Source: an uncultured Eubacteriales bacterium | GTDB taxonomy: Bacteria; Bacillota; Clostridia; Lachnospirales; Lachnospiraceae | Direction: 5' to 3' | Length of the DNA: 64,000 nt | Assembly (NCBI GenBank): GCA_900315015.1 | Contig: OMXJ01000009.1 | Coordinates: 1 to 64,000, forward strand | Shown here: positions 44,528 to 51,763 of the stretch, piece after piece | How the letters are laid out: every line of letters starts with the position of its first letter | Position numbering within the stretch: position 1 is the stretch's first letter | Position numbers and translations under genes: made by a program | The notes under the pieces: generated by a model | Told to the model about the DNA's origin: nothing | The model's input: only the letters and a program-made list of their open reading frames with translations | The model's database searches: none

Positions 44528-45225
44528 TTATCATTTACCTCGAATTTGTATCCAATTCCCCACTGTGTCTTGATTGACCAGCCAGGATGTGAAATAACGT
44601 CGATTTTCTGACGAAGACGCTTGATGTGAGAATCAACAGTACGTGAATCGCCGTAATAATCATAGCCCCAGAGGATATCAAGCAGATTTTCTCTTGTAAA
44701 TACCTTGTTAGGATTCTTAGCAAGGGTCCACATGGTCTCGATTTCCTTCTTGGTAAGAGTAATAGGTTCTCCGCCTATAGAAAGTGTATATTCGTCCAGA
44801 TTAATTGTAAGATTATCGATGGAAATGACCTTTCCGGAATTGGCGCTTACCTGCTCCTTAGAAGCGCTGATACGGCGCTTTACGGCGCGTACTCTTGCCA
44901 TTACCTCACTTGGACTGAAAGGCTTAACAATATAATCATCTGCACCGATGTCAAGCCCCATGACCTTTTCAAATTCCTCGCCCCTTGCAGTAATAAGGAT
45001 AACCGGTACGCTGCTGTTACGTCTGATTGTGCGGCATACCTCATATCCATCTATCTTAGGCATCATAACATCAAGCAGTACAACCTCGGGTGAGGAAGAA
45101 TTGAAAAGTCTGATCGCTTCCTCTCCGTCTTTGGCTATTACAGGAGTATAGCCCTCCTTAGCGGCATAAGCAGCTAAAACGTCAGTGATATCAGAATTAT
45201 CGTCTGCGATTAAAATATTTGCCAT
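44524..45225 (-). CDS. OmpR/PhoB-family response regulator
   Basis: 233 residues. The receiver domain (1-120) has ILIADDN, the phosphoryl-accepting D52 in VVLLDVMMPKIDG, LITARGEE and the conserved lysine in YIVKPFSP. The winged-helix DNA-binding domain (about 135-230) shows LTKKEIETMWTLAKNPNKVF, LWGYDYYGDSRTVDSHIKRL and a final hairpin WGIGYKFEV. The start at 45225 has GGAG 7 nt upstream; upstream in-frame codons are not typical of a receiver. First gene of the two-gene operon with the kinase, driven by the promoter at 45372-45400. Confidence 0.95.
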   Translation of the reverse strand: MANILIADDNSDITDVLAAYAAKEGYTPVIAKDGEEAIRLFNSSSPEVVLLDVMMPKIDGYEVCRTIRRNSSVPVILITARGEEFEKVMGLDIGADDYIVKPFSPSEVMARVRAVKRRISASKEQVSANSGKVISIDNLTINLDEYTLSIGGEPITLTKKEIETMWTLAKNPNKVFTRENLLDILWGYDYYGDSRTVDSHIKRLRQKIDVISHPGWSIKTQWGIGYKFEVNDK

Positions 45226-45371
45226 AATAAACTCCAATCTAAAATATATATATTTGCAATTAAATGCATTGCCCTTTGAAATAAAACAGCCATGTATTTT
45301 ATGCACCGTAAACAAAAAATACCTGTTTTATACCAAAAAACAGTGAATGAAAACAATATCCCACTAAATAT

Positions 45372-45400
45372 ACTATACACTGAAAACTCAATATTTTCAA
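45372..45400 (-). promoter_or_regulatory. Promoter of the two-component operon
   Basis: Minus strand TTGAAA (45395-45400), 17-bp spacer, TATAGT (45372-45377). It leaves a leader of about 140 nt. Confidence 0.65.
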
Positions 45401-45497
45401 GGCTTAAAATTGTTCTTTTTTTAACATTTATCTGACATAATACTGACAAAAATAAGTAATATAATCTAGCTGGATGTGACAAAGGAAAGGGAACATA

Positions 45498-45562
45498 AGG
45501 AAGTATGAAAACCTGGGGGGCGTCGCCAAGGCACAGGCAGTATTTCCGGAAAACCCGTTTAT
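45498..45562 (+). promoter_or_regulatory. Structured, GC-richer leader of the Big2 gene
   Basis: GGAAGTA and TATTTCC can close a stem (one mismatch) around CCTG...CAGG and GGCGTCGCC hairpins. A TATAAT lies upstream at 45460-45465, with no good -35. It does not match a riboswitch class I know. Confidence 0.4.
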
Positions 45563-45583
45563 ATTTTCAAGGAGGGCAGAGTG

Positions 45584-46303
45584 ATGAGCGAAGTCAAAAA
45601 TGAACGTTTCTGTCGCATGCAGCTTTGGGCAGCAATTGTTCTTATGTTATCATTATTTCTGCCGGTTGGTGTGTTATCATTACCAGCACAAACTGTAATG
45701 GCAGCAGATAATAAAGTAGAAGAATGGACCGAGAGTGAAGAAGATGAAAATGTTAATGTAAAAATTAATGTTACATCAAAATCCATCGCAATCGGAGCTT
45801 CATATGGATTAATTATTTATAATGTTTCCGAAGACCAGAGTGTTGTTTTTACATCATCAGATACAAGCGTTGCAACTGTAGACGAAACAGGCATTGTCAC
45901 AGGTGTAGCAAATGGACAAACAACAATCACGGCAGCAGTTTATACTGGAGAAGAGCTTACAAAGAAGCTTAGATGTTCGGTAAAAGTAGCGCCAGCAGCT
46001 CTGAATGTCAGATTTATTACCCCGGAGGTAGTAATCATACAGGGCAGAAGAATGGCACTCAAATCAATTTTTGTACCATACAACTGTGTTAAGGATGTAA
46101 CTTATTACTCCTCAAACAGCAAGACAGTACATATCAGTACATCAGGCAGAATTGCAGCAAAGAAAGTCGGCGTTGCATATGTATACATAATACTTCCAAA
46201 CGGAAAGTACGATGTATGCAAGGTAACCGTAGTTTCTCAGGAGGACTACGATACCATGATTGAAAATGCCGAAAAGGCATCAGAAGGCCAGGAAGAGAAT
46301 TAA
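45584..46303 (+). CDS. Secreted protein with two Big2-type Ig-like domains
   Basis: 239 residues. A signal peptide is clear: basic start, hydrophobic core LWAAIVLMLSLFLPVGVL, and a cleavage site after PAQTVMA. After a short acidic stretch (residues about 42-60) come two bacterial Ig-like (Big_2) repeats: the first at about 62-135 (SSDTSVATVDETGIVTGVAN), the second at about 140-220 (SSNSKTVHISTSGRIAAKKV). There is no sorting motif, membrane anchor or catalytic domain, so it is probably released or held loosely on the surface. The ribosome binding site is AAGGAGGGCAGAG. It is divergent from the two-component operon, so it could be one of its targets; this is inference from position only. Confidence 0.88.
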   Translation: MSEVKNERFCRMQLWAAIVLMLSLFLPVGVLSLPAQTVMAADNKVEEWTESEEDENVNVKINVTSKSIAIGASYGLIIYNVSEDQSVVFTSSDTSVATVDETGIVTGVANGQTTITAAVYTGEELTKKLRCSVKVAPAALNVRFITPEVVIIQGRRMALKSIFVPYNCVKDVTYYSSNSKTVHISTSGRIAAKKVGVAYVYIILPNGKYDVCKVTVVSQEDYDTMIENAEKASEGQEEN

Positions 46304-46362
46304 AAAGCTCTCGGAATGCTGATTCACTAACTGAGTTGATTTACGAAGTAACGTAATGATTA

Positions 46363-46398
46363 AAGGCACTATGGATTAAACCGTAGTGCTTTTTTTAT
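46363..46398 (+). terminator. Terminator of the Big2 gene
   Basis: GGCACTATGG/CCGTAGTGCT stem (wobble pairs included) followed by eight T. Confidence 0.88.
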
Positions 46399-46427
46399 GT
46401 GTTTTTTTACCTGGTATTTTGTTCTGT

Positions 46428-46500
46428 TGGTAACTGAATTTTGAATAGATGTTTTGGTGGGAACTGAATTTGAATAGATATTTTAGTAGGGAACTGTATG
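46428..46500. repeat. About 30-bp tandem repeat upstream of the CheX-like gene
   Basis: Two full and one partial copy of a unit containing GGTAACTGAATTT and GAATAGAT; the copies differ by a few bases and one indel. Confidence 0.75.
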
Positions 46501-46756
46501 GGTAAAAACAATGCATTACAATATACAATATCTGGAAAAAGTATTTTTTTATAGGGAAATCCGGCAAGGAATATATTTATATAAAAAGCATAAAAAAACA
46601 GTAGCTTTTTTTGTACTTTTAGTGTATAATATATGTATATGTTAAAACTTGTGTAATACCTTAGGTCTTGATAGTGTTATCAGTATATCTGGACTACACC
46701 GAAAGGCATTGAATGTACGTTAGTTGTAAAAAAATTAAGGACGGAGGGAAGAAGAA
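46501..46756. other. Leader region of the CheX-like gene
   Basis: AT-rich, with a TATAAT near 46624 and a short hairpin GATAGTGTTATC near 46669. A promoter is likely here but I cannot fix its -35 box. No known riboswitch recognised. Confidence 0.35.
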
Positions 46757-47626
46757 ATGATAGAGTATTGTATTGCAAATTACCTCATTGAAGAGGGAAG
46801 AATTACAAACGAGCAGTTCGGAGAGCTTCTCAACAAGCAGGATGCAGCGAGAGTAAAGCTTGGTCTGATTGCGGTATCAGAGGGACTTATCACTAAGGCA
46901 CAGGCAGATGAAATCAATAGACTTCAGATGACCAGAGATGCCAGATTTGGTGACATAGCAGTAGATCTTGGTTATCTTAGAGAGGATCAGATAACCATGC
47001 TTCTTAGAATGCAGGGGAGCAGCTATCATGCATTCCTTCAGGTCCTTACTGATGAAGGAATAATAAAACTCGAAGAAGCAGATGAAATAATGAAGAAGGT
47101 AAGACTTAAGGAAGGACTTTCAACGGCAGATATAGATGCAATCAAGGAAGGTGTAGTAGAAAGAATACTTCCAATCTATATGCAGGATATACCTCAGCCA
47201 ATGATAGACCTTGCAGGAGTTCTTCTTCGTACCATCGTAAGAATTGCAGACAGACATGCCTTTATAGAGAAGGCTGAAATATACAGCTCTTACGAATTAA
47301 AGTATGCAGAGGTTCAGGAATTTGGAGGAGAAACCGGAAAATTTGTTACAGCTTATGAAGATGTGCATGGCGGACTCGTACTTCTTGCAAGTGCTTTCGC
47401 AAAGGAAGCTTTTAAACACGTAGATGAGGATTCTCTTGATGCGGTAGGAGAATTTGAAAATATAGTAAATGGCTTATATTGCAGCAAACTTAGTAAGAGC
47501 GACATAAACTTCGACCTTGAGCCACAGCACACTGTAGAGAGCGGAACAGTGACAGGAGTTGTATGTGTGCTTCCTGTACGTATAAGAAACAAGAAGTTCA
47601 ATTTTATAGTATGTGATAAAATTTGA
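46757..47626 (+). CDS. GspE_N-like domain fused to a CheX-type phosphatase domain
   Basis: 289 residues. The N-terminal half (about 1-140) has repeats of the type LIEEGRITNEQFGELLNKQ / GLIAVSEGLITKAQADEIN / VDLGYLREDQITMLLRMQ, as in the N-terminal domain of type II secretion ATPases (GspE_N/MshEN), a fold that binds c-di-GMP in some proteins. The C-terminal half (about 148-289) resembles CheX: AGVLLRTIVRIADRHAF, then VGEFENIVNGLYCS with the phosphatase ExxN motif at E232/N235. CheX dephosphorylates CheY. A single-receiver CheY protein is encoded next door, which supports this reading. GGAGGGAAGAA precedes ATG 46757. Domain calls are from sequence pattern and moderately sure. Confidence 0.7.
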   Translation: MIEYCIANYLIEEGRITNEQFGELLNKQDAARVKLGLIAVSEGLITKAQADEINRLQMTRDARFGDIAVDLGYLREDQITMLLRMQGSSYHAFLQVLTDEGIIKLEEADEIMKKVRLKEGLSTADIDAIKEGVVERILPIYMQDIPQPMIDLAGVLLRTIVRIADRHAFIEKAEIYSSYELKYAEVQEFGGETGKFVTAYEDVHGGLVLLASAFAKEAFKHVDEDSLDAVGEFENIVNGLYCSKLSKSDINFDLEPQHTVESGTVTGVVCVLPVRIRNKKFNFIVCDKI

Positions 47627-47695
47627 TAAGATTATTATACTAAGACGTAGTACTAGGCCTTGATAAGATCATTATACTAAGCCGTAGTACCAGGC
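47623..47695. repeat. 37-bp direct repeat beginning at the stop codon of the CheX-like gene
   Basis: Two copies (47623-47659, 47660-47695) of a unit starting TTGATAAGAT and ending AGGC, with a few differences. The TGA stop is within the first copy. Confidence 0.92.
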
Positions 47696-47699
47696 GCAG

Positions 47700-47775
47700 A
47701 ACGTAAATTATAGACAATAAAGGTCATAACGTAAATTATAGAAAATAAAGGTCATAACGTAAAGCATAGAACACT
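47700..47775. repeat. 28-bp tandem repeat before the CheY gene
   Basis: Units start with AACGTAAATTATAGA at 47700, 47728 and (partial) 47756; the first two differ by one base. Confidence 0.93.
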
Positions 47776-47816
47776 TAGGATATAACAAACATAAAGAATG
47801 TATTTGGAGGAATGAT

Positions 47817-48176
47817 ATGAGGAGCGTACTAATTGTAGATGATTCAAGAACATCAAGAAAGATACTTCGCACCATTCTTGAGCAGCATGGCTACAACATT
47901 GTGGGTGAGGCTGGAGACGGCGAAGAGGGCTTTCTTATGTATAAAAAGCTTAATCCAGACTACGTGACAATGGATATCACCATGCCAAAGCTTTCAGGAC
48001 TTGAATGTCTTTCACTTATCCGTAAGGAAAATCCATCAGCTGTCGTTGTAATGGTTACAGCAGCAGGACAGAAGGAAAAAATGATAGCAGCCATAAAAGA
48101 AGGCGCAGCAGAATTCATAACCAAGCCTTACGAAGAGAAAGATATTATAAACGTATTTGAAAGACTTGAAGGCTAA
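47817..48176 (+). CDS. Stand-alone CheY-like receiver protein
   Basis: 119 residues, one receiver domain with no output domain. VLIVDDSRTSRKIL gives the acidic pocket (D8, D9), D53 in YVTMDITMPKLSG is the phosphorylation site, VMVTAAGQ holds the conserved threonine, and ITKPYEEKD the lysine. GGAGG lies 6 nt before ATG 47817. It resembles chemotaxis CheY and probably works with the CheX-like phosphatase upstream. The two genes are separated by 190 bp filled with tandem repeats. No CheA is encoded nearby, so its kinase must be elsewhere. Confidence 0.92.
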   Translation: MRSVLIVDDSRTSRKILRTILEQHGYNIVGEAGDGEEGFLMYKKLNPDYVTMDITMPKLSGLECLSLIRKENPSAVVVMVTAAGQKEKMIAAIKEGAAEFITKPYEEKDIINVFERLEG

Positions 48177-48198
48177 TTATTAAAAAATTAATTTGGTG

Positions 48199-48227
48199 TT
48201 GACAAAATTGCTTGAATAAATAATAAT
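48199..48227 (+). promoter_or_regulatory. Promoter of purM
   Basis: TTGACA (48199-48204), 17-bp spacer, AATAAT (48222-48227). A small hairpin AGCATA/TATGCT follows at 48233-48254. Confidence 0.65.
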
Positions 48228-48281
48228 GAAGTAGCATATGTTTATCGGTATGCTAAATTAATTTTTAAAGGAGCAGATGAG

Positions 48282-49310
48282 ATGGATTACAAGAAGGCTG
48301 GCGTTGATATCGAGGCAGGTTATAAGTCAGTAGAGCTCATGAAGAAGTATGTTGAAGGAACCAGGAGACCGGAAGTATTAGGCGGTATTGGTGGATTTGC
48401 AGGCGCATTTGATCTCTCAAAGATCAAGGAAATGGACGATCCGGTTCTTCTTTCAGGAACAGACGGATGCGGAACAAAGGTAAAGCTTGCTTTCTTAATG
48501 GATAAGCATGACACTATTGGTATCGATGCTGTAGCTATGTGCGTAAATGACATTGCATGTTCAGGTGGAGAGCCATTATTCTTCCTTGACTACATTGCAT
48601 GTGGCAAGAACTACCCGGAAAAGATCGCAACAATCGTAAAGGGCGTAGCAGAAGGCTGCAAGCAGTCAGGAGCAGCACTTGTAGGCGGCGAGACAGCAGA
48701 GCATCCAGGACTTATGGAAGAGGATGAATATGATCTTGCTGGATTTGCAGTAGGCGTAGTAGATCGTAAGGATCTTATCACAGGAGAAAATATAAAGGCA
48801 GGAGATACTCTTATCGGAATTTCATCAAGTGGAGTTCATAGCAATGGCTTCTCATTAGTAAGAAGCGTATTCGAGATGACAAAAGAGTCTCTTGACACCT
48901 ACTATGACGAACTTGGAAAGACTCTTGGAGAGGCACTTATCGCTCCAACTATCATATATGTAAAGGCATTAAAGAGCATAAAGGATGCCGGAGTTAAGGT
49001 AAAGGGCTGCAGCCATATTACTGGCGGCGGTTTCTATGAGAATATACCACGTATGCTTCCAGGTGGCGTACGCGCAGAAGTAAAGAAGGATAGCTATCCT
49101 ATTCCTCCTATTTTCCCACTTCTTCAGAAGACAGGAAATATCGAGGAGCATATGATGTACAATACCTTCAACATGGGTCTTGGAATGGTAATAGCAGTAG
49201 ATCCAGCAGATGCAGATGCAGCAATCAAGGCAATTGAGGCAGCAGGCGAGAAGGCATTCATCGTAGGTGAAATTAAGGACGGAGAAAAGGGCGTAGATGT
49301 CATAGGCTAA
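48282..49310 (+). CDS. purM: Phosphoribosylformylglycinamidine cyclo-ligase
   Basis: Fifth step of de novo purine synthesis: ATP-dependent ring closure of FGAM to AIR. 342 residues. Typical segments: [101 protein letters not shown] and [29 protein letters not shown] precedes ATG 48282. It is followed by a terminator and then purN, so the purine genes are clustered but not in one simple transcript. Confidence 0.98.
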   Translation: MDYKKAGVDIEAGYKSVELMKKYVEGTRRPEVLGGIGGFAGAFDLSKIKEMDDPVLLSGTDGCGTKVKLAFLMDKHDTIGIDAVAMCVNDIACSGGEPLFFLDYIACGKNYPEKIATIVKGVAEGCKQSGAALVGGETAEHPGLMEEDEYDLAGFAVGVVDRKDLITGENIKAGDTLIGISSSGVHSNGFSLVRSVFEMTKESLDTYYDELGKTLGEALIAPTIIYVKALKSIKDAGVKVKGCSHITGGGFYENIPRMLPGGVRAEVKKDSYPIPPIFPLLQKTGNIEEHMMYNTFNMGLGMVIAVDPADADAAIKAIEAAGEKAFIVGEIKDGEKGVDVIG

Positions 49311-49352
49311 TATAGAATTAGCAGGGCATGCCCCAAATAGTAAAAAAGCTGG

Positions 49353-49386
49353 TAAAGCCCGTTAAATAAATAGCGGGCTTTATTTT
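49353..49386 (+). terminator. Terminator between purM and purN
   Basis: TAAAGCCCG/CGGGCTTTA stem with AT-rich loop, then TTTTG. Confidence 0.85.
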
Positions 49387-49418
49387 GAGTTTAAGAAAAG
49401 GTCGAGGAGGGACTAAAA

Positions 49419-50054
49419 ATGCGTTTATTAGCATTAGTATCTGGAGGCGGAACAAATCTTCAGGCAATAATAGACAGGGTAGCAGATGGAACCATTACAA
49501 ATACAGAAATAGTAGGAGTAATCAGCAATAAGCCAGATGCCTTTGCACTAGAGAGAGCAAAAAAGGCAGGCATTTCTACATCTGTAGTATCAAGAAAAGA
49601 TCATCCCGATAAGGAAGAATTCAATAAGGCCTTAAAGGAAGCAATAGATTCCTATAAGCCGGATCTTATCGTGCTTGCAGGTTTCCTTGTAGTAATACCA
49701 GAGGAAATAGTAAAGGCATATGCCCTCAAGATAATAAACATACATCCATCACTCATACCATCCTTTTGCGGAGATGGCTTCTATGGCTTAAAGGTGCATG
49801 AAGCGTGTCTGTCAAGAGGCTGCAAGGTGACAGGAGCAACAGTACACTTCGTAGATGAAGGAACCGACAGCGGTCCTATCATCCTTCAGAAGGCGGTATA
49901 TATCGAAGATGGCGATACAGCAGAGGTGCTTCAGAGAAGAGTAATGGAGCAGGCAGAGTGGAAGATCATGCCAAAGGCCATCGACCTTATAGCAAATGGG
50001 AAGGTCAGCGTAGAAGGCAGAAGGACTCTTATCTCAGAAAAGGTAGAACTGTAA
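49419..50054 (+). CDS. purN: Phosphoribosylglycinamide formyltransferase
   Basis: Third step of purine synthesis: transfers formyl from 10-formyl-THF to GAR. 211 residues. LVSGGGTNLQAIIDRV binds the phosphoribosyl end; LVVIPEEIVKAY, NIHPSLIPSFCG (catalytic Asn and His) and GCKVTGATVHFVDEGTDSGPII hold the active-site residues (N, H, D). The FCGDGFYGLKVHEA loop is a variant seen in Clostridia rather than the FxGxxAxxQA form of enterobacteria. The ribosome binding site is GAGGAGGGACTAAAA. A 47-bp repeat array follows the stop. Confidence 0.97.
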   Translation: MRLLALVSGGGTNLQAIIDRVADGTITNTEIVGVISNKPDAFALERAKKAGISTSVVSRKDHPDKEEFNKALKEAIDSYKPDLIVLAGFLVVIPEEIVKAYALKIINIHPSLIPSFCGDGFYGLKVHEACLSRGCKVTGATVHFVDEGTDSGPIILQKAVYIEDGDTAEVLQRRVMEQAEWKIMPKAIDLIANGKVSVEGRRTLISEKVEL

Positions 50055-50071
50055 TACCTAGGGCCGGGCTT

Positions 50072-50250
50072 CTAAGTCGGATGATCGCAATCACGCAATA
50101 TAAGCAGATGATAAACTGCTAAGTCGGATGATCGCGATCACGCAATATAAGCAGGTGATAAACTGCTAAGTCGGATGATTGCGATCACGCAATATAAACA
50201 TGTGATAAAATGCTAAGTCGGATGATCGCAAGTGCTCGGCATAAGCAGAC
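50072..50250. repeat. 47-bp tandem repeat between purN and purD, each unit with an inner palindrome
   Basis: Units start with CTAAGTCGGATGAT at 50072, 50119, 50166 and 50213 (exact 47-bp period); three full copies and one truncated. Each carries a TGATCGCGATCA-like dyad that is perfect in the second copy. Confidence 0.96.
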
Positions 50251-50421
50251 AATGGGCTTCTTGTGCAGATAAAAGGTGCGGCAAAAAATGGAATTAAAAC
50301 TGCGCAAATTCGGCTAAAAAAGTGTCGCAAAATATCAAAAAGTATAGTATAATGAAAGCTATGCAGTTTATAAGTAAAATGCATAGGCAAAAAAGAAATA
50401 AAATGCGAAAGGAACTTAAAG
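50251..50421. promoter_or_regulatory. Upstream region of purD
   Basis: TATAAT at 50348-50353 is a likely -10 box; the -35 (TCGCAA at 50325-50330) is weak. No purine riboswitch or other structured RNA recognised. Confidence 0.4.
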
Positions 50422-51696
50422 ATGAACATACTAATAATCGGATCGGGTGGACGTGAGCATGCAATAGCATGGAAGGTAGCACAGAGCAAGAAGGCAGACA
50501 AGATCTACTGCGCACCAGGAAATGCAGGAATAAGTGAAGTGGCAGAATGTGTGCCTATCACAGCAATGGAATTTGACAAGCTTGCAGATTTCGCAGAAAG
50601 CCATGACATAGGCCTTACAATCGTAGGAATGGATGATCCATTAGTAGGCGGTGTTGTAGATGTATTCGAAAAGAGAGGCCTTAGAGTATTCGGACCTAGA
50701 AAGAATGCAGCCATCATCGAAGGTTCAAAGGCATTCTCAAAGGAGCTCATGAAGAAGTATGACATTCCAACAGCAGCCTTCGAGACCTTTACAGATGCAG
50801 ACAAGGCAATCGAGTATCTTAAGGGAGCAAAGTATCCTATCGTATTAAAGGCAGACGGACTTGCACTCGGAAAGGGCGTACTTATCGTACAGAACTTTGA
50901 TGAAGCAAAAGATGGCATCAAGGAGCTCATGATAGATAAGAAGTTCGGAGCAGCAGGAAATGAAATCGTAATCGAAGAATTCCTCACAGGAAGAGAAGTA
51001 TCAGTACTTTGCTTCTGTGACGGAACAAATATAAAGCCAATGGCAAGTGCTCAGGATCATAAGAGAGCAAAGGATGGAGATCAGGGCCTTAATACAGGCG
51101 GAATGGGAAATTTCTCCCCAAGTCCATTCTATACAGATGAAATTGCATCCTTCTGCATGGAAAATGTATATAAGAAGACCATGGCAGCAATGAAGCAGGA
51201 AGGACGTGACTTTGTCGGCGTTCTCTTTGTAGGACTTATCCTTACACCAGAAGGACCAAAGGTACTTGAATATAACTGCCGTTTCGGTGATCCGGAAACA
51301 CAGGTAGTACTTCCAAGAATGGAAAATGACATCGTAGAAGTATTTGAAGCATGTATCGATGGAAAGCTCGACCAGGTAGACCTTAAGTTCAAGAGAGAGG
51401 CCTGCGTATGTGTAGTACTTGCATCAGACGGATATCCAGTAAAGTATGAAAAGGGCTTTGAAATTACAGGTCTTGAGAATTTCAAGGGAAAGGAAGGCTA
51501 TTACTGTTTCCATGCAGGTACAAAGTTCTCAGAGGATGGAAAGGTGCTTACAAACGGCGGAAGAGTACTTGGAATTTCAGCACTTGGAGAAACACTTCGC
51601 GAGGCAAGAGAAAATGCATATAAGGCAGTAGAATGGGTAAACTTTGACAATAAGTACATGCGCCATGACATTGCAAATGCAGTAATTAATTACTAA
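50422..51696 (+). CDS. purD: Phosphoribosylamine-glycine ligase
   Basis: Second step of purine synthesis: joins glycine to phosphoribosylamine with ATP. 424 residues. NILIIGSGGREHAIAWKVAQ starts the N-domain; ATP-grasp motifs are PIVLKADGLALGKGVLIV, EIVIEEFLTGREVSVL, KRAKDGDQGLNTGGMGNFSP and LEYNCRFGDPETQVVLPRM; the C-domain ends near GGRVLGISALGETLREA. GAAAGGAACTTAAAG lies before ATG 50422. Downstream the rsmA-HAD gene begins after 67 bp, so read-through is possible. Confidence 0.98.
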   Translation: MNILIIGSGGREHAIAWKVAQSKKADKIYCAPGNAGISEVAECVPITAMEFDKLADFAESHDIGLTIVGMDDPLVGGVVDVFEKRGLRVFGPRKNAAIIEGSKAFSKELMKKYDIPTAAFETFTDADKAIEYLKGAKYPIVLKADGLALGKGVLIVQNFDEAKDGIKELMIDKKFGAAGNEIVIEEFLTGREVSVLCFCDGTNIKPMASAQDHKRAKDGDQGLNTGGMGNFSPSPFYTDEIASFCMENVYKKTMAAMKQEGRDFVGVLFVGLILTPEGPKVLEYNCRFGDPETQVVLPRMENDIVEVFEACIDGKLDQVDLKFKREACVCVVLASDGYPVKYEKGFEITGLENFKGKEGYYCFHAGTKFSEDGKVLTNGGRVLGISALGETLREARENAYKAVEWVNFDNKYMRHDIANAVINY

Positions 51697-51763
51697 TTAT
51701 CGATGAATTAATGAATTATCAGTAATCTACTGATGCATGTTCTGATTTTAAGGGGAAATATAA

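Noticed and set aside
45480..45570. c-di-GMP riboswitch ahead of the Big2 gene
   Set aside because: The conserved core nucleotides of neither class could be aligned by eye.
48177..48281. Purine riboswitch upstream of purM
   Set aside because: The leader between promoter and start is under 60 nt and lacks the conserved three-way junction loops.
50072..50250. 47-bp repeats considered as a CRISPR array
   Set aside because: The units are directly adjacent with no variable spacers, and no cas gene is present.
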